From: an uncultured Cellulomonadaceae bacterium
GTDB taxonomy: Bacteria; Actinomycetota; Actinomycetes; Actinomycetales; Cellulomonadaceae
Reading direction: 5' to 3'
Assembly: GCA_947495165.1 (NCBI GenBank)
Contig: CANLXM010000002.1
Location: forward strand, 496,001 to 560,000
DNA length: 64,000 bases
This document shows positions 10,696-20,081 of this stretch, in pieces. How positions within the stretch are numbered: the stretch's first letter is position 1; every line of letters begins with the position of its first letter. The notes beneath the pieces are model-generated. The model was not told where the DNA came from. It saw nothing but the letters and a program-made list of their open reading frames with translations, and ran no database searches. The position numbers and the translations under genes are program-made.

Positions 10696-11703
10696 TCAGG
10701 ACTCCCGGCGCAGCCGCGCGACCTCGTACAGCGAGATGCCGGCGGCGACGCCCGCGTTGAGCGACTCGGTCTCGGAGCCGATCGGGATCGACGCGATCAC
10801 GTCGCACGTCTCGGAGACCAGGCGCGACAGCCCCTTGCCCTCGGAGCCGACGACGAGCACGAGCGGGTCGGACCCGAACTGCAGGTTGCCGACCTCGACC
10901 GAGCCACCCGCGTCGAGGCCGACGACGAAGCAGCCGGCCTTCTTGCACTCCTCGAGCGCACGCACGAGGTTGGTCGCACGGGCGACGGGGACGCGCGCGG
11001 CCGCACCGGCGGACACCTTCCACGCCGACGCCGTCACGCCCGCCGAGCGGCGCTCGGGCACGAGGACGCCGTGCGCGCCGAACGCACCGGCGGAGCGCAG
11101 GACCGCGCCGAGGTTGCGCGGGTCCGTGACGCCGTCGAGGGCGACGATCAGCGGCGGCAGCCCCGACAGCTCCGCGGCGTCGAGCAGGTCGTCCAGCTCG
11201 CGGTACTCGTACGGCGGCACCGTGATCGCGACGCCCTGGTGCACGGCGCCGTCGGTCATGCGGTCGAGCTCGGGCTTGCCGATCTCCAGCAGGTTGTACC
11301 CGCGCCCCGACGCGATCTGCAGGATCTCGCGGGTGCGGTCGTCGGCCTCGATGCGCGAGGCGATGTAGACGGCCGCGACGGGGATCTCGGCGCGCAGCGC
11401 CTCGAGCACGGAGTTGCGTCCGGCCACGACCTCGTTGCCGGTCTTGCTGGCCCGGGACGCCTGGCGGCTCTTGGGGTTGGCGCCGCGCCCGGCGACCGCC
11501 TTGCCGGAGCCCTGGGGACGCGCGCCCTGACGCTCGGCGGCAGCCTTGCGCTTGCCCGCCGGGTGGTAGGGGCGGTCCTCAGCCTTGGGGGTCGGGCCGC
11601 GGCCCTCGAGCGACTTGCGCCCGTGCCCGCCGGTGCCGACCTGGGCGCCCTTCTTGGAACCTGCCTTGCGGACAGCGCCACGGCGCTGCGAGTTTCCTGC
11701 CAT
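10696..11703 (-). CDS. rlmB: 23S rRNA (guanosine-2'-O-)-methyltransferase RlmB (TrmH/SpoU family)
   Basis: SPOUT methyltransferase of 335 aa that 2'-O-methylates a guanosine of 23S rRNA (Gm2251 in E. coli). An unusually long, Lys/Arg/Gly-rich tail (about 1-85) precedes the substrate-binding domain (VVAGRNSVLEAL onward). Knot motifs are all present: NLGAVLRSAGAFGAHGVLVP (motif 1), VVGSEGKGLSRL (motif 2) and SLNAGVAAGISLYE (motif 3). The ATG shares one base with the cysS stop (TGATG), so the two are coupled, an arrangement common in actinobacteria. Confidence 0.95.
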   Translation of the reverse strand: MAGNSQRRGAVRKAGSKKGAQVGTGGHGRKSLEGRGPTPKAEDRPYHPAGKRKAAAERQGARPQGSGKAVAGRGANPKSRQASRASKTGNEVVAGRNSVLEALRAEIPVAAVYIASRIEADDRTREILQIASGRGYNLLEIGKPELDRMTDGAVHQGVAITVPPYEYRELDDLLDAAELSGLPPLIVALDGVTDPRNLGAVLRSAGAFGAHGVLVPERRSAGVTASAWKVSAGAAARVPVARATNLVRALEECKKAGCFVVGLDAGGSVEVGNLQFGSDPLVLVVGSEGKGLSRLVSETCDVIASIPIGSETESLNAGVAAGISLYEVARLRRES

Positions 11704-13139
11704 CAGTCCACGTCCTCGGTGTGTCGGTTCGCCAGGCTCCACCGCGGGCCCGTCGGGGAGTCCTCGACGACCACGCCTGCAGCCGCCAGTCGGTCGCGGA
11801 TCGCGTCCGACGTCGCAAAGTCTCGTGCGGCGCGCGCCTGGGTACGCGCCTCCAGCTCGGCGGCCACGAGCGCCGCGAGGGCGCTGGCCGCCCGGTCGTC
11901 GCCCTGCGCCGTCGCCCACTGCGCCGGGTCCAGGCCGAGCACCGCGAGCATCGCGCGCAGGGAGACGACGGCGGCGCGCAGGGCGACGTCGTCGGCGTCC
12001 GCGTGCGCCGTGTTTCCCGCCCGCAGGACCTCGTGCACGGTCGCGAGCGCGGCGGGCACGTTGAGGTCGTCGTCCATCGCGGCGACGAACGCCTCGGGCA
12101 GCGCCGCTGCGTCGACCTCGGCGTCCGGGACGTCGCCGACGCGCTCGGACGCGCGGCGCACGAACCCGTCGAGCCGCTCCCAGGTGGCCTGGGCCTCCGC
12201 GAGCGTGTCCGGCGTCCACTCGAGCATCGACCGGTACTGCACGCTGACCAGCGCGTAGCGGACGACGACCGCGGGCGTCTGGGCGAGCAGCTCGGACACG
12301 AGCAGGCCGTTGCCGAGCGACTTGCTCATCTTGGTGCCGCCCTGCGTGACCCACGCGCTGTGCATCCACAGCCCGGCGAACTCGTCGCCCGCCGCGCGGG
12401 ACTGCGCCTGCTCGTTCTCGTGGTGCGGGAACCTCAGGTCCAGACCGCCGCCGTGGATGTCGAACGCCGAGCCCAGGTAGCGGTGCGCCATCGCCGAGCA
12501 CTCGAGGTGCCAGCCCGGGCGCCCGGCCCCGAACGGGGTGGGCCACGACGCCGTCGCGGGCTCGCCCGGGCGGTTCGCCTTCCACAGCGCGAAGTCGCGG
12601 GGCGAGCGCTTCTCGGAGACCTCCCCCTCGGCGTCGGCCGCGACCGTGAGGTCCTCGAGGCGCTGGTTGGTCAGCGAGCCGTAGTCCGGCCACGAGCGCA
12701 CGTCGAAGTACACGTTGCCCGGGCTCGCGACGTACGCGTGGCCGCGCTCGACGAGCCGCTCCATCAGGGTGACCATGTCGGTGACGTGACCGGTGGCGCG
12801 GGGCTCGTACGTCGGCGGGAGCACCCCGAGGGCGTCGTAGGCCTCGGAGAACGCGCGCTCGTGCAGCGCGGCGTGCGCCCACCACGGCCGCCCGGCCTCG
12901 GCGGACTTCGCGAGGATCTTGTCGTCGATGTCGGTGACGTTGCGGATCAGGGTGACGTCGAGCCCGCCGCGGCGCAGCCAGCGCACCAGGACGTCGAACG
13001 CGACGGCCGCGCGCATGTGCCCCACGTGGGGGTGTCCCTGCACGGTGGCGCCACACAGGTAGATGCCCACGCTGCCCGGTTGCCGGGGGACGAAGGTGCG
13101 CACCTCGCGCGTGGCGGTGTCGTACAGACGAAGACTCAC
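11703..13139 (-). CDS. cysS: Cysteinyl-tRNA synthetase
   Basis: Class I aminoacyl-tRNA synthetase of 478 aa. The zinc-site Cys is in YLCGATVQG, directly before the HIGH-type motif [18 protein letters not shown] and HHENEQAQS supply further zinc ligands. [12 protein letters not shown] is the second ATP motif, and the C-terminal anticodon-binding part ends near [10 protein letters not shown]. The GTG at 13139 ([13 protein letters not shown]) was preferred to an in-frame codon 13 triplets upstream: it matches family N-termini and lies 7 nt after TAGCCT (13147-13152), suggesting a leaderless mRNA. Confidence 0.96.
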   Translation of the reverse strand: MSLRLYDTATREVRTFVPRQPGSVGIYLCGATVQGHPHVGHMRAAVAFDVLVRWLRRGGLDVTLIRNVTDIDDKILAKSAEAGRPWWAHAALHERAFSEAYDALGVLPPTYEPRATGHVTDMVTLMERLVERGHAYVASPGNVYFDVRSWPDYGSLTNQRLEDLTVAADAEGEVSEKRSPRDFALWKANRPGEPATASWPTPFGAGRPGWHLECSAMAHRYLGSAFDIHGGGLDLRFPHHENEQAQSRAAGDEFAGLWMHSAWVTQGGTKMSKSLGNGLLVSELLAQTPAVVVRYALVSVQYRSMLEWTPDTLAEAQATWERLDGFVRRASERVGDVPDAEVDAAALPEAFVAAMDDDLNVPAALATVHEVLRAGNTAHADADDVALRAAVVSLRAMLAVLGLDPAQWATAQGDDRAASALAALVAAELEARTQARAARDFATSDAIRDRLAAAGVVVEDSPTGPRWSLANRHTEDVD

Positions 13140-13174
13140 GTGGGCAAGGCTACCGGGGGCCCGGCTCTTGCGGG

Positions 13175-14365
13175 TCACCCGAAGGCGTGACCCTCCCCGC
13201 GGTAGGTCGGCAGGGTGCCCACCACCCCGTCCCCGCGCACCAGGTGGACCTCGCGCACGCGCTCCATGAGCTCGCCCGCCTTCGCGTGCCGGAACCAGAC
13301 GCGGTCGCCGACGCCCAGGTCCATGCCCGGCGGGAGCCGGACCGGCGTCTGAACCTCACCGGCTCCTTCGGAGCGAAGCAGGCGAGCGCCGGGCGGGCCG
13401 ACGACGCGCGGTAGCCGTGAGCGGCCCGCCGGCCCGGACGCGGCATAACCACCGGCGAAGACCGTCACGATGCCGGGGGCGGGCCGGCGCACCACGTCGA
13501 GGCCCAGGAAGGCCGCCGGTCGGGGGCGGATGCTGCGGTAGCCGTCGAACAGCGCCGGCAGCAGCAGTCCCGACCCTGCGGTCACCTCAGTGACGACCAG
13601 GTCTGCCGAGCTCGACTCGAGCGAGCCCGTGCCGCCCGAGTTCACGAGCGGCGGGCGAGACCCGAGCACCCCGGTGACCGCGTCGAGGACCGCGGTCCGG
13701 CGCGTCGCGAGGTCGGCGATCGAGCGTCGCTTGACGAACCGGACGGCGGGGCTCACGTCGGGGAGCCCGGCGACCTGCGCCTCGTAGAACATCAGGCCGC
13801 GGACCTCGACGCCGTCGGTGCGGGCGCAGGCGCGGGCCAGCGCGGCGGCGTCGGCCGGGGTGTGCACGGGCGAGCGCCGAGCGCCCAGGTGCACGCGCCC
13901 GAGGCGCCACGACGCGTCCACGTCGAGGCACACCTGCACGGGTGGTCCGCCGCGGCTCGCCCGAGGCACGAGCGCCAGCTGGGCCGCGTCGTCGACCATC
14001 AGGGTGATCTGGGAACGCGCCTCGGGGGAGGCTGCGAGCCGCGCGAGGGACGCCCGGTCGACGCTCGGGTAGCCCACCAGCACGTCCGGGTGCCCGTGCT
14101 CGGCGAGCCACAGCGCCTCTGCGAGCGAGTACGCCATGATTCCCGCCCAGCCGGGCCGCGCGAGGACGGCGTCGAGCAGCCCACGCACCCGGACGGACTT
14201 CGACGCGACGCGCACGAGTGTTCCGCCCGCACGCCGCACCAGGTCGCCCGCGTTCGCCTCGAACGCGTCGAGGTCCACGACCGCCACGGGGCCGGCGACG
14301 TGCGCCGTGGCCACCGACAAGCGCGCGGCCGTCCCGGCGTCGAGCACGCTCCCCCGCTGGCTCAT
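13175..14365 (-). CDS. Amino acid deaminase/aldolase, alanine-racemase-fold PLP enzyme (D-threonine aldolase-like)
   Basis: PLP enzyme of 396 aa with an alanine-racemase N-terminal TIM barrel. The probable Schiff-base Lys is in [14 protein letters not shown] (about residue 51), after the typical [12 protein letters not shown] strand. A later beta-rich domain includes [18 protein letters not shown], reminiscent of D-threonine aldolase/D-serine dehydratase proteins. The exact substrate is not predictable. GAGGAG precedes the ATG. It is divergent from the lactone oxidase gene across an 84-bp intergenic region; the nearby threonine aldolase hints at shared hydroxy-amino-acid metabolism. Confidence 0.82.
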   Translation of the reverse strand: MSQRGSVLDAGTAARLSVATAHVAGPVAVVDLDAFEANAGDLVRRAGGTLVRVASKSVRVRGLLDAVLARPGWAGIMAYSLAEALWLAEHGHPDVLVGYPSVDRASLARLAASPEARSQITLMVDDAAQLALVPRASRGGPPVQVCLDVDASWRLGRVHLGARRSPVHTPADAAALARACARTDGVEVRGLMFYEAQVAGLPDVSPAVRFVKRRSIADLATRRTAVLDAVTGVLGSRPPLVNSGGTGSLESSSADLVVTEVTAGSGLLLPALFDGYRSIRPRPAAFLGLDVVRRPAPGIVTVFAGGYAASGPAGRSRLPRVVGPPGARLLRSEGAGEVQTPVRLPPGMDLGVGDRVWFRHAKAGELMERVREVHLVRGDGVVGTLPTYRGEGHAFG

Positions 14366-14414
14366 GCTGGCTCCTCGCCTCGACGTGCCCCGCCCCCCGG
14401 GACCACCCCCAACG

Positions 14415-14449
14415 TTGACGTGGAGCGATGCTTGCGTCAATAGTGCCGT
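14415..14449 (+). promoter_or_regulatory. Probable promoter of the lactone oxidase operon
   Basis: TTGACG at 14415-14420 acts as -35, with CAATAG/AATAGT at about 14438-14444 (17-18 nt spacing). The GTG at 14450 lies 5-6 nt further on and has no Shine-Dalgarno, so the transcript may be leaderless. Confidence 0.45.
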
Positions 14450-15763
14450 GTGACCCTCACGTGGCAGAGCTGGGCAGGATCCGCCTCCTGCTCGCCCGAG
14501 CGCGTCGCCGCACCCCGCACCGTCGCGGAGGTCGCCGCGACCGTGACCTCGGCGCGCGAGCTGCGCGTCCTCGGCGGCGGGCACTCGTTCTCGCCGATCG
14601 TGTGCACCGACGGCGTGCTGATGTCCGTGGACGCGCTCCGGACCGTGGGTGAGCCGGTCCCGCTGCCCCGCCCCGAGGGGCGCGCGACCCACACGGTGAC
14701 CGTCGGGGCGGGCCTGCGGCTGCGCGAGCTCAACCGCGCGCTCGCCGCTCGCGGCCTCGCCATGAGCAACCTCGGGGACATCGACAGCCAGTCCGTCGCG
14801 GGCGCGATCTCGACCGGCACGCACGGGACCGGTGGCGCGGCGGCAGGCCTCGCCACGATGGTGCGCGGTGTCGGGCTGGTCCTCGCGGACGGCAGCCACG
14901 TCGAGGTCTCGGCCGAGTCGGACCCCGCGCTGTTCGAGGTCGCCCGGCTCGGGCTCGGGGCGGTGGGCGTCCTGACCAGCGTGACCCTCGCCGTCGAGCC
15001 CGCCTTCACGCTGCGCGCCGTGGAGGAGCCGTGGCCGCTCGCGCGTGTCCTCGCGGAGCTCGACGGGCCCGACGGCCTGCTCGCGACGAACGAGCACGTC
15101 GAGATGTTCTGGTTCCCGCACACCGACCGGGCGCTGACCAAGCGCAACAACCGCGTGGCGACCGACGACGCCCCGCTGCACCCCGTCCGCGGCTGGGTCG
15201 ACGACGAGCTCCTGTCGAACCAGGTGTTCGAGCTCGCCAACCGCCTCGGCGCGCGGGCGCCGCGGACCGTGCCGACGCTGGCGCGCGTCTCCGCGCGCGC
15301 GCTCGGCCCCCGGACCTACACGGCGCCGTCGCACGAGGTGTTCGTCTCCGCGCGCCGGGTGCGGTTCCACGAGACCGAGTGGGCGCTGCCCCGGGCCGCC
15401 ATGCCGGCCGTGCTCGCCGAGCTCGCGCAGTGGATCGACCGCACGCGCACGCCCGTGTCCTTCCCCGTCGAGGTGCGGTTCGCCGCGTCCGAGGACGTGT
15501 GGCTGTCGACGGCGCACGGACGCGACACGGCGTACGTCGCCGTGCACCAGTTCCACCGCGGCGACCACCGGGCGCTCTTCGCCGCCGCACAGGACATCAT
15601 GGTCGCCCACGACGGACGCCCGCACTGGGGCAAGATGCACGACCTCGACGCAGGTCGCCTCGCGCACCTGTACCCCCGGTTCGACGACGCCCTGCGTGTG
15701 GTCACGCGTGTCGATCCCGCCGGCCGGTTCCGCAGCGCGCACCTCAGGCAGGTGCTGGGATGA
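14450..15763 (+). CDS. FAD-linked sugar-1,4-lactone oxidase (D-arabinono/L-gulono-lactone oxidase family)
   Basis: Flavoprotein oxidase of 437 aa. The FAD-binding PCMH-type domain (about 15-185) contains LGGGHSFSPI, whose His is the covalent FAD attachment site in this family, and SVAGAISTGTHGTGG. The C-terminal ALO domain ends with HWGKMHDL and FRSAHLRQVLG. It should oxidise an aldonolactone or polyol (alditol oxidase is a close relative); the substrate cannot be chosen from sequence. It is the first gene of a three-gene operon with four-base overlaps to the YjbR-like and threonine aldolase genes. Confidence 0.87.
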   Translation: MTLTWQSWAGSASCSPERVAAPRTVAEVAATVTSARELRVLGGGHSFSPIVCTDGVLMSVDALRTVGEPVPLPRPEGRATHTVTVGAGLRLRELNRALAARGLAMSNLGDIDSQSVAGAISTGTHGTGGAAAGLATMVRGVGLVLADGSHVEVSAESDPALFEVARLGLGAVGVLTSVTLAVEPAFTLRAVEEPWPLARVLAELDGPDGLLATNEHVEMFWFPHTDRALTKRNNRVATDDAPLHPVRGWVDDELLSNQVFELANRLGARAPRTVPTLARVSARALGPRTYTAPSHEVFVSARRVRFHETEWALPRAAMPAVLAELAQWIDRTRTPVSFPVEVRFAASEDVWLSTAHGRDTAYVAVHQFHRGDHRALFAAAQDIMVAHDGRPHWGKMHDLDAGRLAHLYPRFDDALRVVTRVDPAGRFRSAHLRQVLG

Positions 15764-16194
15764 CCGCCACCGAGGCGGGCGTGCCGGCGCCCTCCCCCGA
15801 GCACGCGCACCTGCGTGAGCTCTGCCTCGCGCTGCCGGACGCCACGAGCGACTTCCCGTTCGGCCCGGACGCCGAGGTCTTCCGGGTGCGACTCAAGATG
15901 TTCGCGCTCCTCATGCACAACCACCGCGTGAGCCCGCACTGGACGGTCAACCTCAAGGTCGACCCCGACATGCTCCCCGGCCTCGTCGCCGCGCACGACG
16001 ACGTGCTGCCCGGGTACCACATGAACAAGCAGCACTGGGTGTCGGTCGAGCTCCACCCCCGCATCGACCGCGCCTTCCTGGCCGACCTCGTCGAGGACTC
16101 CTACGACCTCGTCGTGTCCGGCCTCCCGGTGCGCCACCGACCGGCGACGCACCAGCACCCGACCGGCGAGACCCGCCCCGGAGGACACGCATGA
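15760..16194 (+). CDS. MmcQ/YjbR family protein
   Basis: Small protein (144 aa) with the YjbR/MmcQ CyaY-like fold: LRELCLALPDATSDFPFGPDAEVFRV, then KMFALL, TVNLKVDPD, the conserved GYHMNKQHWVSVEL and a final DLVEDSYDLVVSGLP. The family is often called DNA-binding, but its cellular role is not established. The start ATG overlaps the previous stop (ATGA) and its own stop overlaps the next start, so it is translated within the operon. The last 20 residues are disordered. Confidence 0.85.
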   Translation: MTATEAGVPAPSPEHAHLRELCLALPDATSDFPFGPDAEVFRVRLKMFALLMHNHRVSPHWTVNLKVDPDMLPGLVAAHDDVLPGYHMNKQHWVSVELHPRIDRAFLADLVEDSYDLVVSGLPVRHRPATHQHPTGETRPGGHA

Positions 16195-17261
16195 CGACGC
16201 AGCCCGCCACCCCCGCCCGCCTGCACGACCCCGCACGCCGCGGGTTCGGCAGCGACAACTACGCCGGCGTGCACCCCGAGGTGCTGGCGGCGCTCGCCGC
16301 CGCCAACGAGGGGCACGTCGCCGCGTACGGTGGCGACCCGTACACCGCGGCCCTCGAAGACCTCGCGCGGGCGCAGTTCGGCGACCAGGCGACCGTGCTG
16401 CCGGTGTTCAACGGGACCGGTGCCAACGTCGTCGCGCTCGCCGCCATGACGGACCGGTGGGACGCCGTCGTCTGCTCGTCGTGGGCGCACGTGCACGTCG
16501 ACGAGGGCGGCGCCCCGGAGAAGGTCGCGGGGATCAAGATGCTCGCCGTGCCCGCCCCCGAGGCACGCCTGACGCCCGAGCTCGTCGACCGGGAGGCCTG
16601 GGGCTTCGGCAACGAACACCGCGCGCAGCCCAGCGTGCTCACGGTCACGCAGTCGACCGAGCTCGGCACGCTCTACTCCCCCGACCAGCTGCGCGCCCTG
16701 TGCGACCACGCCCACGGGCTCGGTATGACCGTGCACCTGGACGGCGCCCGGCTGTCCAACGCGGCCGCGGCGCTCGACGTCCCCCTCCGCGCGATCACGA
16801 CCGACGTCGGGGTCGACGTCGTCTCCTGGGGTGGGACGAAGAACGGCCTGCTGGGCGCCGAGGCGATCGTGGTGCTCAACCCCGACGCCGTGCGCCGCCC
16901 CGCGCTGGTCCGCAAGCACTCGACCCAGCTCGCCTCCAAGATGCGGTTCGTCTCCGCCCAGCTGCTCGCGCTCTACGGGACCGACCTGTGGCAGCGGTCC
17001 GCCAGCCACGCGAACGCGATGGCCGCGCGTCTCGGGGCGGGGCTCGCCGACGTCCCGGGCGTGCACGTCACGCACGAGGTGCAGGCGAACGGCGTCTTCG
17101 CGATCCTGCCGCCCGACGTCACCGCGCGCCTGCAGGAGCGCGTGCCGTTCTACGTCTGGGCCCCCGCGACCGGCGAGGTCCGCCTCATGTGCTCGTGGGA
17201 CACGACTGCCGACGACGTCGACGCGTTCGTGGCCGCGGTGCGCACCGAGATGGGCGCCTGA
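16191..17261 (+). CDS. ltaE: Low-specificity threonine aldolase
   Basis: Fold-type I PLP enzyme of 356 aa that cleaves L-threonine/L-allo-threonine to glycine and acetaldehyde. Recognisable segments are FGSDNYAGVHPEVLAAL, YGGDPYTAALE, VFNGTGANVVAL, the DGARLSNAAAAL cofactor-binding Asp region and the Schiff-base Lys in SWGGTKNGLLG (about residue 218). Length is typical. The ATG overlaps the preceding stop by four bases. It is convergent with ispF, with only 18 bp between stops. Confidence 0.93.
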   Translation: MTTQPATPARLHDPARRGFGSDNYAGVHPEVLAALAAANEGHVAAYGGDPYTAALEDLARAQFGDQATVLPVFNGTGANVVALAAMTDRWDAVVCSSWAHVHVDEGGAPEKVAGIKMLAVPAPEARLTPELVDREAWGFGNEHRAQPSVLTVTQSTELGTLYSPDQLRALCDHAHGLGMTVHLDGARLSNAAAALDVPLRAITTDVGVDVVSWGGTKNGLLGAEAIVVLNPDAVRRPALVRKHSTQLASKMRFVSAQLLALYGTDLWQRSASHANAMAARLGAGLADVPGVHVTHEVQANGVFAILPPDVTARLQERVPFYVWAPATGEVRLMCSWDTTADDVDAFVAAVRTEMGA

Positions 17262-17279
17262 GCCGCTCGCAAGGAGCGC

Positions 17280-17768
17280 TCAGCGCGCCACGACGAGCGC
17301 GCTCGCGATCGCCGCGACGCCCTCGCCGCGGCCGGTGAAGCCCAGGGCGTCGGTCGTCGTCGCGCTCACGGTGACCGGCGCCCCGGCGGCAGCGGAGAGC
17401 GCGGCCTCGGCCTCGGCCCGGCGCGGTCCCACCTTGGGCCGGTTGCCGACCACCTGCACCGCGACGTTGCCGATCTCGAAGCCCGCGTCGCGGACGCGCC
17501 GCGCAGCCTCGGCCAGCAGCACGACCCCGGCCGCGCCCGCCCACTCGGGTGCCGCCGTGCCGAAGTTCGAGCCCAGGTCGCCCAGGCCCGCCGCCGAGAA
17601 CAGGGCGTCCGCGGCGGCGTGCGCGGCGGCGTCGGCGTCGGAGTGGCCGTCGAGTCCGCGCTCGCCCGGCCACAGGAGCCCGGCGAGCCACATCGGGCGG
17701 TCGGAACCCTCCGGCGCGAAGGCGTGCACGTCCACGCCGATCCCCGTCCGGGGCAGTGGCTGGCTCAT
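17280..17768 (-). CDS. ispF: 2-C-methyl-D-erythritol 2,4-cyclodiphosphate synthase
   Basis: MEP-pathway enzyme of 162 aa that cyclises CDP-methylerythritol phosphate, releasing CMP. Zinc ligands are in GVDVHAF (DxH, near residues 10-12) and [18 protein letters not shown] replaces the usual GDIG-HFP region and lacks the common His-Phe-Pro, a variation seen in actinobacteria. [20 protein letters not shown] is the conserved C-terminal part. The ATG overlaps the ispD stop (ATGA). The true start is MSQPLPRTG; a longer upstream extension is antisense-biased and lies inside ispD. Confidence 0.95.
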   Translation of the reverse strand: MSQPLPRTGIGVDVHAFAPEGSDRPMWLAGLLWPGERGLDGHSDADAAAHAAADALFSAAGLGDLGSNFGTAAPEWAGAAGVVLLAEAARRVRDAGFEIGNVAVQVVGNRPKVGPRRAEAEAALSAAAGAPVTVSATTTDALGFTGRGEGVAAIASALVVAR

Positions 17769-18493
17769 GCGCCCTCCTCCGTCAGCACGGCGGCGACGGC
17801 GAGGTCGCGCCGGGTCGTGATCTTCATGGCGAGCTCGTCGCCGGCCACCGCCCACACGGTGTGCCCCGCAAGCTCGAGGAGCGCGGCGTCGTCCGTCGCC
17901 GCCGTCTCCTCGTCCCGCGCGAGCGCAGACTGCGCGGTGTGCGCAGCGAGCAGCACGTCGCGCCGGAACCCCTGCGGCGTCTGCACCCGACGCAGGTCGC
18001 CGCGGGGGACGGTCGCGAGCACGGCCGCCCCGTCAGGTCCGTCTGCTGCGACCCGCTTGATCGTGTCCGTGACCGCGAGCACCGGGATCACTCCGGGGTG
18101 CCCGGCCTCGACCGCGGCGACGACGCGCTCGACGAGCGCCGTCGGCGCCAGACACCGCGCGGCGTCGTGCACGAGGACGACCTCGTCGGCCGTGGTCCCG
18201 TCGAGGTCGATCGCCGCGAGGCCGCGCGCGACCGACTCCTGCCGGCTCGCGCCGCCCGGGACCACCAGCACCGGGATATTCCGGCCCAGGTGCCGCTCGA
18301 CGGCCTTGCGCACGTCGTCCACGTAGCCTGCGGGCGCCGTGACCACGAGGCGATCGACGCTCGGCGCGGCCGCGAGGCGCCGAGCGGCGTGCGCGACGAG
18401 CGGCGCGCCGTCGAGGGGAACGAGCGCCTTGGGCAGGGCGTGACCCAGCCGGGTGCCCGTCCCGGCCGCCGTGAGGATCACTGTGCAGGTCAT
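17765..18493 (-). CDS. ispD: 2-C-methyl-D-erythritol 4-phosphate cytidylyltransferase
   Basis: MEP-pathway enzyme of 242 aa that transfers CMP from CTP to methylerythritol phosphate. The nucleotide-binding start is [20 protein letters not shown], and the second signature is [10 protein letters not shown], with Cys-Leu where Pro is common. [14 protein letters not shown] and the C-terminal [16 protein letters not shown] complete the fold. The ATG at 18493 lies 6 nt after TACGGT (18500-18505, minus strand), pointing to a leaderless transcript separate from carD. Paired with ispF. Confidence 0.95.
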   Translation of the reverse strand: MTCTVILTAAGTGTRLGHALPKALVPLDGAPLVAHAARRLAAAPSVDRLVVTAPAGYVDDVRKAVERHLGRNIPVLVVPGGASRQESVARGLAAIDLDGTTADEVVLVHDAARCLAPTALVERVVAAVEAGHPGVIPVLAVTDTIKRVAADGPDGAAVLATVPRGDLRRVQTPQGFRRDVLLAAHTAQSALARDEETAATDDAALLELAGHTVWAVAGDELAMKITTRRDLAVAAVLTEEGA

Positions 18494-18578
18494 GGCATCA
18501 CCGTACTGCCCGCACGCCGCCCGCTCGCCGCGCGTGCCACGGCGCCGCGCGCCGCGCACCACGCGCCACGCGCCAGCC

Positions 18579-18654
18579 CGCCGAGTCCGATAGTTGCGCC
18601 TTGAGTCCGACAGCGCCTCCTATCGCGCTCGGGACAGAAGTATCGGACTCGGCG
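18579..18654. repeat. Inverted-repeat element with GAGTCCGA words
   Basis: Perfect 14-bp arms CGCCGAGTCCGATA (18579-18592) and its complement (18641-18654) around 48 nt. The word GAGTCCGA occurs directly at 18583 and 18603 and inverted at 18643. A plus-strand G-run tract follows at once. Layout matches the element at 38992-39116. Confidence 0.7.
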
Positions 18655-18742
18655 CAGTGGGCGGGGGCGGGGTGCGGGCGCAGTGTGTCGGCGCGGAGGG
18701 CGGGGGCGGTGGGCAGAGGGGGGTCTGCGGAGGGGCGGGGCA

Positions 18743-18785
18743 GCGCGAAGGCCCCGGTCCCTGGTGGGGCCGAGGCCTTGCGCGG
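18743..18785 (-). terminator. Probable terminator downstream of carD
   Basis: Hairpin with outer CGCGAAGGCC / GGCCTTGCG pairing (imperfect) and inner GGCCCC/GGGGCC, beginning about 30 nt past the carD stop. Beyond it the carD-sense strand is C-rich and G-poor, which could also serve Rho. Confidence 0.5.
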
Positions 18786-18814
18786 TCCGGGCGGCGGGGC
18801 CGGGACCGGGTGGT

Positions 18815-19297
18815 TCAGGAGGCGAGGACCTCGTCGAGGATGGCCTCGGCCTTGTCCTCCTCGGTGTGCTCGGCCAGGGCCAGCTCCGAGACGAGGATCT
18901 GCCGTGCCTTGGAGAGCATGCGCTTCTCCCCGGCGGACAGGCCACGGTCGGCATCCCGGCGCGAGAGGTCGCGCACGACCTCGGCGACCTTGATCACGTC
19001 ACCGGACGCGAGCTTCTCGAGGTTCGCCTTGTACCGGCGGGACCAGTTGGTGGGCTCCTCGGTGTAGGGCGCACGCAGCACCTCAAACACCTGGTCGAGG
19101 CCTTCCTGGCCGACGACGTCACGCACGCCGACGAGGTCGACGTTCTCTGCCGGTACCTCGATCGTCAGGTCGCCCTGGGCGACCTTCAGCTTGAGGTACA
19201 TCTTCTCCTCGCCGCGGATGGACCGGATCTTGATCTCTTCGATCAGCGCTGCACCGTGGTGCGGGTAGACAACAGTCTCCCCAACTTCGAACGTCAT
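18815..19297 (-). CDS. carD: CarD-family RNA polymerase-binding transcription regulator
   Basis: Protein of 160 aa that binds the RNA polymerase beta subunit and stabilises open complexes, chiefly at rRNA and housekeeping promoters. The N-terminal Tudor-like RNAP-interaction domain (about 1-60) begins [19 protein letters not shown]. The C-terminal helical DNA-binding domain contains [17 protein letters not shown], with the Trp used to wedge promoter DNA. Length is typical. AGGGGAC precedes the ATG, and TAAGAT (19327-19332, minus strand) is a possible -10. Essential in mycobacteria. Confidence 0.96.
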   Translation of the reverse strand: MTFEVGETVVYPHHGAALIEEIKIRSIRGEEKMYLKLKVAQGDLTIEVPAENVDLVGVRDVVGQEGLDQVFEVLRAPYTEEPTNWSRRYKANLEKLASGDVIKVAEVVRDLSRRDADRGLSAGEKRMLSKARQILVSELALAEHTEEDKAEAILDEVLAS

Positions 19298-19400
19298 CTG
19301 CAGGTGTCCCCTTTCGCGGAATGCCCATCTTATCACGCGCAGATTCGCCGGTTCCGGGGTATACGCACCATTCACCCTGGTCACGGTCCTGACCGCCGCC

Positions 19401-19434
19401 GGGCCGTGGCGGGCCGTGGCGGGCCGTGGCGGGC
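19401..19434. repeat. Tandem 10-bp repeat (3.4 copies)
   Basis: GGGCCGTGGC is repeated exactly three times (19401-19430), plus GGGC. It lies in the intergenic region between carD and the lipoprotein gene, upstream of a TAGGGT -10-like box at 19468-19473. Copy number could vary by slippage. Confidence 0.85.
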
Positions 19435-19508
19435 GGCCGCTCCGGGCGGCCCGGGCCCCGCGCCCGGTAGGGTGGCCCTGACATCCGTCCTGTTCTCGAG
19501 GAGCCTGC

Positions 19509-19985
19509 GTGAACCACCAGCAGAACGCCCCCGCCACCCGGCGCTCGCCCCGCCTGCTGGCCCGGACCGCCGCCGCTGCGCTCGTCGTCGGCCTCGGGGC
19601 CTGCGCGCCCATCACGACGCAGGAGGAGTACGCGGCCTCCGACGGCGTCCGGGTCGATGTCAGCGAGACCGTCCGTGTCGAGAACCTCATGGTCGTGACC
19701 TCGGCGCAGGGCGAGCCCGGCGCCGTGCAGGGCGCTGTCGCCAACCGTGGCAGCGAGGACGTCACCATCGAGATCGGTGACCTGAGCGTCGACGTCGAGG
19801 CGGGCAGCAACGTGCTGATCGGCGGGGACGACGGCGAGGAGCTGCTCATCGACGCCGTCGCCGAGCCACCCGGCGCCAACCTCGACCTCATGGTCGGTGC
19901 TGCGGGCACCGAGGGCGAGCTCGTGCACGTGCCGGTGCTCGACGGCACGCTGCCCGAGTACACGGACCTGGTCCCCACCTCCTGA
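19509..19985 (+). CDS. Putative lipoprotein, function unknown
   Basis: Protein of 158 aa with a signal peptide (about 1-31: Arg-rich start, hydrophobic [13 protein letters not shown]) and a lipobox ending GLGAC (Cys32). The mature part is acidic and probably beta-rich, with [21 protein letters not shown] and alternating Val/Asp-Glu strands. This resembles small actinobacterial lipoproteins proposed to be DUF4352/immunoglobulin-like. Start is GTG with GAGGAG upstream. It is convergent with pstB, with a terminator between, and divergent from carD. No function can be assigned. Confidence 0.8.
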   Translation: MNHQQNAPATRRSPRLLARTAAAALVVGLGACAPITTQEEYAASDGVRVDVSETVRVENLMVVTSAQGEPGAVQGAVANRGSEDVTIEIGDLSVDVEAGSNVLIGGDDGEELLIDAVAEPPGANLDLMVGAAGTEGELVHVPVLDGTLPEYTDLVPTS

Positions 19986-20017
19986 GTCCCCGGCGCGTGC
20001 ACCGCGCCCCAAGCCAC

Positions 20018-20049
20018 GAGCCCGGCACCCCTCGAGGGATGCCGGGCTC
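20018..20049. terminator. Bidirectional terminator between lipoprotein gene and pstB
   Basis: Hairpin with 14-nt arms (about 20018-20031 and 20036-20049) and one mismatch, GAGCCCGGCA paired with TGCCGGGCTC, between convergent genes. Confidence 0.7.
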
Positions 20050-20081
20050 CTTCGCGTCAGGGCCGGGAACCGGCCAGGCAC

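Larger units (their letters stand above)
18494..18814. other. Intergenic region between carD and ispD
   Basis: A 321-bp non-coding stretch. From carD outward it holds a hairpin (about 18743-18785), a G-rich tract on the plus strand (about 18657-18739), a long inverted repeat (18579-18654), then a C/G-alternating stretch (18506-18578) and the ispD -10 box. Frames through it are low-complexity and not convincing as genes. Confidence 0.7.

Noticed and set aside
13056..14361. Very long frames spanning several genes (e.g. 15742-13175 and 13056-10696 on the minus strand)
   Set aside because: Only their ends correspond to real proteins (the racemase-fold enzyme and RlmB). The upstream parts are low-complexity shadows; proper starts with ribosome-binding sites or overlaps were chosen.
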